Source: Leptothoe kymatousa TAU-MAC 1615 (GTDB lineage: Bacteria > Cyanobacteriota > Cyanobacteriia > Phormidesmidales > Phormidesmidaceae). Taken from it: a DNA stretch of 64,000 nucleotides. Below, in pieces: positions 55,867 through 64,000 of the stretch. A program made the position numbers and the translations under genes. The notes under the pieces are model-generated. The model saw only the letters and a list, made by a program, of their open reading frames with translations. It made no database searches and was not told where the DNA came from. Where the stretch lies: the NCBI RefSeq assembly GCF_018739865.1, contig NZ_JADOER010000012.1, positions 236,415-300,414 on the forward strand. The letters are read 5' to 3'. Positions within the stretch are counted from its first letter, which is position 1; each line of letters begins with the position of its first letter.

Positions 55867-56979
55867 ATGGATGTGCGTGCCGCCGTTGCTCATCAGGCTG
55901 GGCAGCCACTAACGATAGAGACCTTGACACTAGATGGTCCGCGAGATGGGGAAGTCCTAGTTGAGATTAAGGCCACGGGTGTTTGTCATACCGATGCCTA
56001 TACGCTTTCAGGCAAAGATCCAGAAGGGTTATTTCCTGCGGTTTTAGGTCATGAGGGTGCGGGTGTTGTGGTCGATGTGGGGGCAGGGGTGACCAGCCTG
56101 AAGCCCGGTGACCATGTAATTCCGCTCTATGTGCCTGAATGTCGGGCCTGTGAATATTGTCTGAGTGGTAAGACGAATTTGTGTCAGTCCATTCGTTCTA
56201 CCCAGGGACGGGGTCTTATGCCAGATGGGTCTAGTCGTTTTCGTTTGGGCGAAGACTCTATTTATCACTACATGGGCACGTCTACCTTTGCCAACTACAC
56301 GGTGGTGCCTGAAATTGCGTTAGCAAAAATTCGAGAAGATGCGCCTTTTGATAAGGTTTGCTACGTTGGCTGCGGTGTTACCACTGGCATTGGTGCGGTG
56401 ATCAATACGGCTAAGGTGGAGCCGGGGGCCAATGTAATTGTGTTTGGTCTGGGTGGCATTGGCTTGAATGTGATCCAGGGATGTCGTTTGGTGGGGGCCG
56501 ATATGATTATTGGGGTGGATATTAACCCTGGTAAAAAGGCTCTGGCTGAAAAGTTTGGGATGACCCATTTTGTGAACCCTAAGGAAGTTGAGGGGGATTT
56601 GGTTCCTTATTTGGTGGAGCTGACTAAGGGCGGGGCTGACTATACGTTTGAATGTATTGGCAGTGTGCAAGTGATGCGCCAGGCGCTGGAATGTTGCCAC
56701 AAGGGTTGGGGCGAGAGCATCATCATTGGTGTGGCGGCCTCTGGTCAAGAAATTGCCACTCGGCCTTTTCAGTTGGTGACAGGTCGGGTGTGGAAGGGAT
56801 CTGCCTTTGGGGGTGCTAAGGGCCGTACTGATGTGCCTAAGATTGTGGATTGGTATATGAATGGGAAGATCAATATTGATGATTTGATTACCCATACATT
56901 TCCTTTGGATCAGATTAATGATGCGTTTGAGGTAATGCATGAAGGCACTTCGATTCGCAGTGTAATTACGTTTGATTAG
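55867..56979 (+). CDS. frmA: S-(hydroxymethyl)glutathione dehydrogenase / class III alcohol dehydrogenase
   Basis: 370 residues from ATG 55867; the upstream open frame to GTG 55822 is not family-like. It oxidises the formaldehyde-glutathione adduct and also reduces S-nitrosoglutathione. Zinc ligands: Cys in GVCHTDAY, His in GHEGAG and Cys in [11 protein letters not shown]; structural zinc in [18 protein letters not shown] loop [11 protein letters not shown] and [19 protein letters not shown]. No formylglutathione hydrolase gene follows; a terminator closes the unit. Confidence 0.96.
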   Translation: MDVRAAVAHQAGQPLTIETLTLDGPRDGEVLVEIKATGVCHTDAYTLSGKDPEGLFPAVLGHEGAGVVVDVGAGVTSLKPGDHVIPLYVPECRACEYCLSGKTNLCQSIRSTQGRGLMPDGSSRFRLGEDSIYHYMGTSTFANYTVVPEIALAKIREDAPFDKVCYVGCGVTTGIGAVINTAKVEPGANVIVFGLGGIGLNVIQGCRLVGADMIIGVDINPGKKALAEKFGMTHFVNPKEVEGDLVPYLVELTKGGADYTFECIGSVQVMRQALECCHKGWGESIIIGVAASGQEIATRPFQLVTGRVWKGSAFGGAKGRTDVPKIVDWYMNGKINIDDLITHTFPLDQINDAFEVMHEGTSIRSVITFD

Positions 56980-57006
56980 GGATTTTGCGATCGCAATACC
57001 CACTAA

Positions 57007-57047
57007 ACAAATAGCCAAAGTCCTTGGAGGGGACTTTGGCTATTTGT
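57007..57047 (+). terminator. Terminator after frmA
   Basis: Seventeen-base perfect arms (57007-57023 and 57031-57047) ending in GACTTTGGCTATTTGT on the right, 7-base loop, 27 bases after the frmA stop. It also lies 54 bases beyond the stop of the convergent zinc peptidase gene and may serve both. Confidence 0.85.
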
Positions 57048-57100
57048 TGTAACTCGGACCCTTGCGAATCTCAGCTATTCATCAGACCGAATACCGAGCC

Positions 57101-57955
57101 TTAGATCTGATTGGTGGCAAAGGTATTGCACTGTTCAATATCACCGGTGGCTAAGCCCTGCTTAAACCAGCGCATGCGCTGGGCAGAGCTACCGTGGGTG
57201 AAGGATTCAGGTACGACAACCCCGCGGGACTGCTGCTGTAGACGATCATCCCCAATCTGGCTGGCCGCATTGAGGGCTTCTTCAATATCGCCTTGTTCTA
57301 AAATGTCGCGGGCTCTATCGGCACGATTGGCCCAGACGCCAGCAAAACAATCGGCCTGTAATTCTAATCGCACCGATAGCTGATTGGCTTCGGACTTACT
57401 CGCTCGGCTCTGTAACCCCCTTACCTGGTTAGAAATGCCCAGGACATTCTGAACATGGTGGCCAACTTCGTGGGCGATTACATAGGCCTGGGCAAAGTCG
57501 CCAGGGGCCTGGTGGCGCCGTTTGAGATCGTTATAAAAACTGAGGTCGATATAGACTTGCTGGTCTGCTGGGCAATAAAACGGACCCATGGCGGCCTGAC
57601 CTAAACCACAGGCTGACTGGGTGGAACCCGAATAGAGCACCAATGTGGGTTCGGGATAATCTTGACCGATTTGCTGCTGAAAAATGGTATTCCAGGTGTC
57701 TTCCGTATCAGCTAGTACCACGGAGGTAAAATCTGCCAGGGCTTCCTCTTCGGGAGAAGAAGGCTGTGACTGTGTCGGTCTTTGCTGGCTAGGAGCTTGC
57801 ACGACTTGATCCAAAATCGGTCCTGGATCACCTGTGAGTAGGGTGACTATGACTGCGAAGACTAGAGCCCCTAAGCCACCGCCACCAACGACAAGCGAAC
57901 TATTGCTGCCACGGCGATCATCGATATTGCTGCTACGCCGCCCTGTTTTCTTCAT
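57101..57955 (-). CDS. Neutral zinc metallopeptidase, YpfJ family
   Basis: 284 residues. RRSSNIDDRRGS start, then a transmembrane helix (about 25-42), a Gln/Ser/Pro linker, and the peptidase domain with AYVIAHEVGHHVQNVLGI (HExxH at about 163-167) and a downstream ELQADCFAGVWA holding the third ligand. FTHGSSAQRMRWFKQGL is also typical. Location is probably membrane-anchored and facing the periplasm. Physiological substrate unknown. Confidence 0.93.
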   Translation of the reverse strand: MKKTGRRSSNIDDRRGSNSSLVVGGGGLGALVFAVIVTLLTGDPGPILDQVVQAPSQQRPTQSQPSSPEEEALADFTSVVLADTEDTWNTIFQQQIGQDYPEPTLVLYSGSTQSACGLGQAAMGPFYCPADQQVYIDLSFYNDLKRRHQAPGDFAQAYVIAHEVGHHVQNVLGISNQVRGLQSRASKSEANQLSVRLELQADCFAGVWANRADRARDILEQGDIEEALNAASQIGDDRLQQQSRGVVVPESFTHGSSAQRMRWFKQGLATGDIEQCNTFATNQI

Positions 57956-58118
57956 AGCTATTCCTCAGTTATTCAGTGTGCCGTCGCAGGCATTGAAACG
58001 ATTCAAACGATGAGTACCAGGTACTTATACGGAATATACCATCGTCTTTTCTTCCATGGTTGAAGCCTAGGAATCTCTTATTATTCGGCCAGTGCAATGT
58101 ACTGTTGGTGACCCATGG

Positions 58119-58880
58119 CTAACTGTCACGACGTTCTTTGAGCTTGGTGATGTAGCGATCGATACGGTGGTCTTGTAAGCTGCCGACAATGTAGTCCCAA
58201 CTCAGGGGCACCTGGAAACGGATGCGTTGGTTGACATGGCGGTAGCGCTGCCAACGGCGAGGCAGGGCGCAAACAATGTCGTTGCCATTGACGAAGCGGT
58301 ACGTTTTGGGTACGCGACGATTGTAGGAAGCGGCAAAGGCCTGATTGCCAATGCGGGGAGCGCCAAAGGTATACACCTCGGTCGATGTTTGGTCGCTAAA
58401 GTTGTACTGCAGGTCCACCGCGCAAAGTTTGGCTAATGCGCCGCCCAGGCTATGGCCGGTGATGATCCAGCGGGTGGCAGAACTGGCCTGGACGATGGTG
58501 TGAATGTCGGAACGGATCGCTAGGTACGCTTTGATAAAACCCCGATGGAGTTTGACTCCGGTGTTGGATTTGCCATAGGCCTCTGGATAATCCAGTTCTT
58601 TCTCTTTGAGGACGGCATCGGTGACGGCGGACCATTGAGCAAAATCTAAGTTGGTCAGCCAGTCTCGATCGGCATTGCTGCCGCGAAAGACGATATAGCT
58701 GTTTTTGGTTGCCTCATTTTCGAGTATGGCGACCTGGGTATCGGTAGATTTATTTTCTAAGAGTTTTGGAACGGTGTTGGGTAGGCTGCTAAACCTAAGC
58801 TGCTCGTCAAACTCCTTATAGACTTCATTGGATAGATAGGCGCAGCGTAGTGCTGTTTTATAGTCTATTGAATTAGTCAT
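58119..58880 (-). CDS. Class 3 lipase (Lipase_3 family)
   Basis: 253 residues. Core motifs: NSYIVFRGSNADRDWLTNLD, VHRGF-like KLHRGFIKAYLAIRSDI, nucleophile elbow ITGHSLGGALAKLCAVDL (Ser in GHSLGG), TFGAPRIGNQAFA and a late His in YRHVNQRIRF region. No signal peptide, so it is probably cytosolic or membrane-associated. It would hydrolyse glycerolipids; the exact substrate is open. Confidence 0.9.
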   Translation of the reverse strand: MTNSIDYKTALRCAYLSNEVYKEFDEQLRFSSLPNTVPKLLENKSTDTQVAILENEATKNSYIVFRGSNADRDWLTNLDFAQWSAVTDAVLKEKELDYPEAYGKSNTGVKLHRGFIKAYLAIRSDIHTIVQASSATRWIITGHSLGGALAKLCAVDLQYNFSDQTSTEVYTFGAPRIGNQAFAASYNRRVPKTYRFVNGNDIVCALPRRWQRYRHVNQRIRFQVPLSWDYIVGSLQDHRIDRYITKLKERRDS

Positions 58881-59068
58881 ATATCTAGGTCAACTTAACC
58901 CTATGGGCTCAGTGTGCCGTAGAGTCTGAACACCGGAACTAGTCGGTGATAAAAGTTAAGGGGGCTAGGGTGCGGTCCAGTTGGAAGATTGGCGTTAGGG
59001 TGGGAATGGGCTGCGACCAGCTCAGCCTATGGGAAATGGTGAGACGGTTGACCCATGTTTGGCCGAGA

Positions 59069-62000
59069 CTAGGCACTTACTAGGGGCGCTGCTTTGGCCT
59101 TGAAGTCTGCGGCTTTCAGTGCCGATACGGCTTCGTTGGGATCCTTTACCCGGAACTGAGCCCCCAGGCGCACTACCTGGCGATGGCCTTTGTGGGTAAT
59201 CATGGCCACTACGGGCACCCGAGCTTCCCGCTTGTCTTCCCCTTGCTGATTTTGAATCACGTTGCGCAGACGGTTTTGCTGGACGATATCCCCGGCAATA
59301 GACGGGGGCAGTTCGATGGTGACCAGTTTGACGTCCTCGATGGGTTCGGCATCATCCACAATGAACTGCACCTGATCGTCGCGGCGGTCTGCTTTGCCCC
59401 AAATCATAAGCCGAGCATCGGCTTTGATGTGCATGCCAATGCGGGCATAGGACCTGGGAAAAACAACGGCTTCGGCCTGGCCGCTAAGGTCTTCGATTTG
59501 TAATACGGCCATGCTGTCCCCCTTTTTGGTGGTGATGGGTTTCATGGCGCTGACCATGACGATGGCGCTGAGGGTGAGTTTTTCGGGCTGTTCGTGCAGT
59601 TCGCCGAGGCTAATGGGGGCGAGAATGCGCGCCGGGCGCTGTACGGCTTTGAGGGGATGGTCGGAAATGTAAAAGCCCAGTAGTTCTTTTTCTAGGCGCA
59701 GCCGTTCTTGGGGATCGTAGTCTTCTATGGCGGGGGCCTTGGGGGCGGCTTCGTAGGCGGTGGCATTATTGCCGTCGGTCTGGCTGTTGGTGTCGACACT
59801 GCCCATCATCACGTCGAAGATGTTGCCCTGGCCAATTTCGCGATCTTTGGCGCGGGACTGGGCCCAGTCGACGACGAATTCTAAATCGGCGTTGAGCTGT
59901 TGGCGGTTGTTGTTGAGGCTATCCAAGGCTCCGGAGTGCACCAGGGCTTCTAGGGCGCGGCGGTTGACGGCACGGAGATCGATGCGATCGCACAGTTCCG
60001 GCAACGACGTAAACGGCCCATCCTCCTCCCGGTTTTGGATCAGCGTTTCAATCGCCCCCAGACCCACATTTCGCACCGCCGACAGCCCAAACAAAATGCA
60101 GTCATTTTCCGGCGTAAAGTCCACCCCCGAACGGTTCACATCCGGCGGTAGCACCTCAATGCCCATGCTGACGCAGTTGCCAATGTGCATTTGCACCTTA
60201 TCCTGGTCGCCGCTGATGGCCGTCAGCAGCGCCGCCATATACTCCACCGGATAGTTGGCCTTCAGGTAGGCCGTCTGGTAGGTGACATAGCCATAGGCCA
60301 TGGAATGGCTTTTGTTAAAGCAATACTGGGCAAAGTTCACCATCTGGTCCCACAGCGCTTCCACCGTCTTTTGCGGAACGCCATTGGCCATGGAACCCTC
60401 AATGAATTTACCCCGGTGCATATCCATCGCCGACTGTTTCTTCTTACCCATGGCCCGACGCAGCAGGTCTGCTTCTCCCAGGGAGTAACCGGCCATATCC
60501 TGGGCAATTTTCATGATCTGCTCCTGGAAGATCATGATGCCGTAGGTCTCTTCCAAAATCGGCTGGATCAGCTCGTGGGGGTAGTCGATCTGCTCGCGAC
60601 CGTGCTTGCGGTTAATAAATTTAGGGATCAGCCCCGCATCTAATGGGCCAGGGCGATATAGCGCCAGCACCGACGAAATATCATCCAACCCGTCGGGCTT
60701 CAGGTCCCGCACAATTTGGCGCATGCCCGACGATTCCAGCTGGAACACGCCGCCCAGCTCACCGCGACTCAGCAGCTTGTAGGTTTCCGGGTCGTCATAG
60801 GCCACCTTATCCATATCCAAGGTTTCGCCACAGGTTTGCTCCACATAGTCCACCGCCTTTTGGATCATGGTGAGGTTGCGCAGACCCAAAAAGTCCATCT
60901 TTAATAGGCCCACCGCTTCCACATCTTCCATGTAGTACTGGGTGATTACCGCGCCGTCATTGTTGCGTTGGAGCGGCACCAGCTCATCCAGGGGCTTGGC
61001 CGAAATCACCACCCCCGCCGCGTGCATACCAAAGGTTTTGTTGGTGCCCTCAATGGTGATGGCCATATCCAGCCATCGTTGGAAGGTAACCGCCGTTCCA
61101 GGCACCAGGTCGCCGCTGGCATACTTTTCCTGAAACGCCTTCTCCGGCGTTTTCTCCGGGTCGATCATCACCTTCAGCTTGGTGGGCTTACCCCGAGCCA
61201 CCGGGATCATCTTCGCCATTTTGTCGGACTCACCGTAGGGAATATCCAACACGCGGGCCACGTCCTTCAGTACCGCCTTGGAGGTCATGCGGTTAAAGGT
61301 AATGATCTGGGCCACGTGGTCCTTGCCGTACTTTTCAGTTACGTATTCGATCACCTTCTCCCGCTTTTCAATGCAGAAGTCGGTATCCACGTCAGGCATA
61401 GACTTCCGCTCAGGATTTAGGAATCGCTCGAACAGTAGGCCATGGTGCACCGGGTCAATGTTGGTAATGCCCATGCAGTAGGCCACCAGGGACCCCGCCG
61501 CCGAACCCCGCCCCGGTCCCACCGGAATTTTGGTATCGCGGGCAAACTTGATGTAGTCCCACACCACCAAAAAGTAGGTGGCGAAACCCATCTGGTGCAT
61601 CATCTGGATTTCGTATTCCAGCCGGTCCTTATAGGCTTGGGGCGCATCATCATAGGACTCCAGCTCTAGCCGTTCCAGCAGACCATCGCGGGAAACCTTG
61701 GCCATGTAGGTTTCCCCCGTATGCCCCTCGGGCACCGGGAAATTTGGAATCTGGGGGTTGCCCAGAATGTCATACTCTTCAATTTTCTCCGCAACTTCCA
61801 GCGTAGTCACAACAGCTTCGTCGATCACATCCTGGGGCAAGTGATCGCGGAACAGGCGACGCATTTCATCTGCGGATTTTAGATACTCGGTGCCGCTATA
61901 GCGCAGGCGTTTGTCTTCGGTAACTAGCTTGCCGGTTTGGATGCACAGCAACGCATCGTGGGCCTCCACATCCACACAGGAAATAAAGTGGGAGTCGTTG

Positions 62001-62611
62001 GTGGCGATAATTTTGATATCCAGCTCGCGGGCGATGCGCACGATTTCCACATTGACAATGCGGTCCTCGGGGGAGCCATGGTCCTGGATTTCCAGGTAAT
62101 AATCTTCGCCGAAGAGGTCTTTGTACCACTTGGCGACGCGGTAGGCCACATCCAAGCGGTTTTGCATAATCGCCTGGGGCACTTCACCCCCGAGGCAGGC
62201 GCTGGTGACGATCAGACCTTCGTGGTATTGCTCCAGCAGGTCTTTGTTGATGCAGGGGCGGGAAAAGATGCCGCGACCCTGGACACCATCCAGGTGGGAC
62301 TTGGTGGTGAGTTTCACCAGGTTTTTGTAGCCCTGGGTGTTTTTGGCCAGGATGACCTGGTGGTAGCGGGGGCGTTTTTCTTGCTTGGTGATGTCCCCGT
62401 TGATCAGGTACATCTCATTGCCGATGATGGGCTTAATGCCGACCTTATTGCAGGTTTTGATCAGTTCGATGGCTCCGTACATGACACCGTGGTCGGTGAG
62501 GGCGATGGCGGGCATACCCATCTCGACGGCTTTTTCGGCCAGCGGTGTTAGCTGACTGGCTCCGTCGAGCAAGCTGTAATCGCTGTGGATGTGCAGACCG
62601 ACAAAGGACAT
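59069..62611 (-). CDS. dnaE: DNA polymerase III subunit alpha, intact and intein-free
   Basis: 1180 residues. PHP domain from the first residues ([29 protein letters not shown]), polymerase catalytic Asp pair in [18 protein letters not shown]-palm-fingers through about residue 850, helix-hairpin-helix region, then OB fold ([14 protein letters not shown]) and a C-terminal extension. Replicative polymerase of the chromosome. In many cyanobacteria DnaE is made from two genes joined by a split intein at Tyr-Cys-Phe-Asn; here that site, [16 protein letters not shown] (Cys764, codon 60320-60322), is uninterrupted. The 5' half looks richer in G and C than neighbouring genes. Confidence 0.97.
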   Translation of the reverse strand: MSFVGLHIHSDYSLLDGASQLTPLAEKAVEMGMPAIALTDHGVMYGAIELIKTCNKVGIKPIIGNEMYLINGDITKQEKRPRYHQVILAKNTQGYKNLVKLTTKSHLDGVQGRGIFSRPCINKDLLEQYHEGLIVTSACLGGEVPQAIMQNRLDVAYRVAKWYKDLFGEDYYLEIQDHGSPEDRIVNVEIVRIARELDIKIIATNDSHFISCVDVEAHDALLCIQTGKLVTEDKRLRYSGTEYLKSADEMRRLFRDHLPQDVIDEAVVTTLEVAEKIEEYDILGNPQIPNFPVPEGHTGETYMAKVSRDGLLERLELESYDDAPQAYKDRLEYEIQMMHQMGFATYFLVVWDYIKFARDTKIPVGPGRGSAAGSLVAYCMGITNIDPVHHGLLFERFLNPERKSMPDVDTDFCIEKREKVIEYVTEKYGKDHVAQIITFNRMTSKAVLKDVARVLDIPYGESDKMAKMIPVARGKPTKLKVMIDPEKTPEKAFQEKYASGDLVPGTAVTFQRWLDMAITIEGTNKTFGMHAAGVVISAKPLDELVPLQRNNDGAVITQYYMEDVEAVGLLKMDFLGLRNLTMIQKAVDYVEQTCGETLDMDKVAYDDPETYKLLSRGELGGVFQLESSGMRQIVRDLKPDGLDDISSVLALYRPGPLDAGLIPKFINRKHGREQIDYPHELIQPILEETYGIMIFQEQIMKIAQDMAGYSLGEADLLRRAMGKKKQSAMDMHRGKFIEGSMANGVPQKTVEALWDQMVNFAQYCFNKSHSMAYGYVTYQTAYLKANYPVEYMAALLTAISGDQDKVQMHIGNCVSMGIEVLPPDVNRSGVDFTPENDCILFGLSAVRNVGLGAIETLIQNREEDGPFTSLPELCDRIDLRAVNRRALEALVHSGALDSLNNNRQQLNADLEFVVDWAQSRAKDREIGQGNIFDVMMGSVDTNSQTDGNNATAYEAAPKAPAIEDYDPQERLRLEKELLGFYISDHPLKAVQRPARILAPISLGELHEQPEKLTLSAIVMVSAMKPITTKKGDSMAVLQIEDLSGQAEAVVFPRSYARIGMHIKADARLMIWGKADRRDDQVQFIVDDAEPIEDVKLVTIELPPSIAGDIVQQNRLRNVIQNQQGEDKREARVPVVAMITHKGHRQVVRLGAQFRVKDPNEAVSALKAADFKAKAAPLVSA

Positions 62612-62872
62612 AGTTAAGCGCCCGCTTTTAGTACAAGTATACTATACAGTTTGTGTAACCTGAAGCGTTGGGTTGGCCACTAGCTGTAGAGTCTGGATTA
62701 CAAGATTAACGGATTTATAGCGCTATATCTAGTGAATTTAATGAATGATTTTGTAGTCGTATGGTGCGTTAAAAGTATTGTGCTTGTCCTCTCAGGGATT
62801 GCAAACTCTAACGCGGTCAATATTTCTAGCTAGGATGGAAAGTAGCTAACGTCATCCTGGTCTGGAATCGCT

Positions 62873-63172
62873 ATGCAAACATTGACATTGAAATCCCATG
62901 TAGGGGCTGATGGGGTTCTTCGTTTGGATATTCCCATTGGGTTACGTAATCAAATGCTGGATATCGTTCTGGTAGTTCAGCCAGCAGCTGAGGTATTAGC
63001 TGAGGAGGCCGTGCCTGGTATGGCTGTCAGATCTGAAAATATTTCGACGACAGAGGGCACCGAAGCATTAGATAATTTCTTGGCCAAGACTGCTGGTGCT
63101 TGGGAAGGAATGCCACTGGTGCGAGATCAGCCAGGGGAATATGAGGAACGTTGTTGGGATCTAATGGAATGA
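62873..63172 (+). CDS. Antitoxin-like protein (VapB/AbrB-type partner of a VapC toxin)
   Basis: 99 residues. MQTLTLKSHVGADGVLRLDI and the end DQPGEYEERCWDLME resemble the small antitoxins that precede vapC genes in cyanobacteria. AGAWEGMPLVRDQPGEYE is a typical C-terminal toxin-neutralising segment. Its stop overlaps the start of a vapC remnant (ATGA at 63169). With the toxin destroyed, this antitoxin is probably an orphan. Confidence 0.7.
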   Translation: MQTLTLKSHVGADGVLRLDIPIGLRNQMLDIVLVVQPAAEVLAEEAVPGMAVRSENISTTEGTEALDNFLAKTAGAWEGMPLVRDQPGEYEERCWDLME

Positions 63173-63292
63173 GGTATTTGCTGGATACCAATAGTTAAAT
63201 TTGCACTTGCCAATGGGTTGATTTTGGTGACTCACAATACTCGCGAATTTCAGCGTATTCAAGGGCTGCAGCTGGAGGACTGGGAGGGATGA
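63169..63292 (+). pseudogene. vapC: Remnant of a VapC (PIN-domain) toxin gene
   Basis: The start ATG overlaps the antitoxin stop and reads MRYLLDTNS then a stop at 63196-63198. In another frame from 63206 the DNA codes the PIN-domain end LANGLILVTHNTREFQRIQG followed by LQLEDWEG and a stop at 63290-63292. MRYLLDTN is the universal start of VapC and the second piece its usual C-terminus; about 80-90 residues between them are missing, with a frameshift at the joint. The first catalytic Asp remains but the central acidic residues are gone. Confidence 0.82.
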
Positions 63293-63343
63293 TACTGCTG
63301 CCCAAGCCTGGGTGCCGTGGTTGATTGTCAGCAATGCACCGAT

Positions 63344-63440
63344 CCTTCCCCTCTTGGGAGGGGTGCCGGAGGCGGGGTGGGTTTCGATCTCTTGCGCCAG
63401 TGGCCAACCCACCCCTTCGCCCCTCCCAGGAGGGGAAAGG
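63344..63440. repeat. Palindromic intergenic repeat (REP/MITE-like)
   Basis: About 97 bases. Left end CCTTCCCCTCTTGGGAGGGG and right end CCCCTCCCAGGAGGGGAAAGG are near-inverted repeats of each other; inner arms GGCGGGGTGGGTT and AACCCACCCC pair as well. A GC-rich element between two unrelated genes with this build is typical of non-autonomous or REP-type repeats known in cyanobacterial genomes. No target-site duplication was identified. Confidence 0.65.
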
Positions 63441-63456
63441 TTATCCTGCTGTAGCT

Positions 63457-64000
63457 TTAAGTGTCGGTATGCCCTGCCTTTTTGCCTGTGAAAAATGATG
63501 TGTCAACCATTGCCCTGTGGACCATGTCGCTGACGAAGGGGCTGACGGTAAGGGTAGCTGATGTGTCGGCAGAAGAGACGGTATCGGGCTGGGGGCTGTC
63601 GTCTCGGGGTGGCAAGTTGCAGGCGGCACGGTCGGCATCGGTGGCTGGGCCATATTTGAGGTAGTTGTCGAGCCACTGGCAGCCCCAGGTGAGTCGTTCG
63701 GAGAGTGTGGCAAGGTCGTGGATCTTGACCCTGCCATCTTGCACCGTGGCCACTCGCTGACCATCGGGGCTCAGAGTCGCGGAGTCACCTTGAAAAATAG
63801 CTAGCTGCCGTCCCTTGAGATCCCACAGCCGCGCTGTGCCATCCTCTGAAGCTGTCACCACCTGGGTGCCATCGGCACTAAAACTGGCGTGAAAGACACC
63901 GCCTTCATGGCCCTCCAATGCGGTGGACTCGCCGCTCTGCAGGTCCCACAGCCGCGCTGTGCCATCATCTGAAGCCGTCACCACCTGGGTGCCATCGGCA
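63457..64000 (-). CDS. WD40-repeat protein, C-terminal part (cut by the window edge)
   Basis: Open at the right edge; about 180 residues are seen. Two WD40 blades with DGTARLWDLQSGESTALEGH and DGTARLWDLKGRQLAIFQGD, each about 41 residues, and a degenerate third (SPDGQRVATVQDGRVKIHD). Then comes LTWGCQWLDNYLKYGPATDA and DRAACNLPP, an ending common to cyanobacterial nSTAND-WD40 proteins, and about 60 low-complexity residues (Ser/Thr/Asp). The N-terminal part, which would show any NTPase or effector domain, is outside the window. Confidence 0.85.
   Translation of the reverse strand, partial: ADGTQVVTASDDGTARLWDLQSGESTALEGHEGGVFHASFSADGTQVVTASEDGTARLWDLKGRQLAIFQGDSATLSPDGQRVATVQDGRVKIHDLATLSERLTWGCQWLDNYLKYGPATDADRAACNLPPRDDSPQPDTVSSADTSATLTVSPFVSDMVHRAMVDTSFFTGKKAGHTDT

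Overview
The window is chromosomal DNA of a cyanobacterium. Direct evidence: psbH with divergent psbN, nblA (phycobilisome degradation), the alkane pair ado/aar, a plastid-like rpmG-rpsR pair, many cyanobacterial conserved families (DUF2811, DUF1400, DUF4112, a Sll1717-type ATPase) and many GCGATCGC (HIP1) octamers inside and between genes. The genus cannot be fixed from this sequence. NblA implies phycobilisomes. An uninterrupted dnaE (no split intein) separates the strain from the many cyanobacteria that carry the DnaE split intein.

Layout: 1-1643 egtB (5' end outside the window) and egtD, ergothioneine synthesis. 1646-7372 a DUF1400 alpha/beta hydrolase, a DUF21/CBS membrane protein and a fused two-domain peptide-type ABC ATPase. 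8051-14474 an accessory-looking stretch: a repeat-rich DUF4114 surface protein, a Sll1717-type P-loop ATPase, two pentapeptide-repeat proteins and a DUF2811 protein. A non-coding gap at 12777-13535 holds three perfect TTTTCCACA DnaA boxes and is a candidate replication origin. 14471-17783 is a minus-strand block rpmG-rpsR-RNase II/R-methyltransferase. 17982-22835 has glmM, a DUF309 gene and the LPS-export set lptA-lptB-lptF/G. 22920-30861 has a TPR protein, a cation-chloride cotransporter, rpe, a subtilase with an overlapping cupin gene, and nblA. 31378-31645 is a cluster of tRNA-Phe, tRNA-Tyr and tRNA-Thr on the minus strand.

33076-39133 runs from an unrecognised helical protein into ado, aar, accA, an SDR and folE: fatty acyl-ACP reduction and aldehyde deformylation next to the first step of fatty acid synthesis. 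39428-47084 has a YbjN protein, a lipoate/octanoyl transferase, a CHASE2 protein without output domain, a site-2 protease with CBS domains, trpF, a 54-residue membrane protein with its own terminator, and a group 2 sigma factor. 47085-52268 has an SNF2 ATPase and the rpsP-KH-phoH block. 52585-55758 has psbN/psbH, tatA, pth and a ParA ATPase overlapping a coiled-coil partner gene. 55867-62611 has glutathione-dependent formaldehyde dehydrogenase, a zinc peptidase, a class 3 lipase and dnaE. The right edge holds an antitoxin gene with a wrecked vapC behind it, a palindromic repeat and the C-terminal part of a WD40 protein.

Most genes are ordinary chromosomal housekeeping. The items most worth a second look are the DnaA-box cluster, the ParA/coiled-coil pair, the intein-free dnaE, the decayed VapC toxin, the Arg/Gly-rich tail on the KH protein, and the small gene at 44700.
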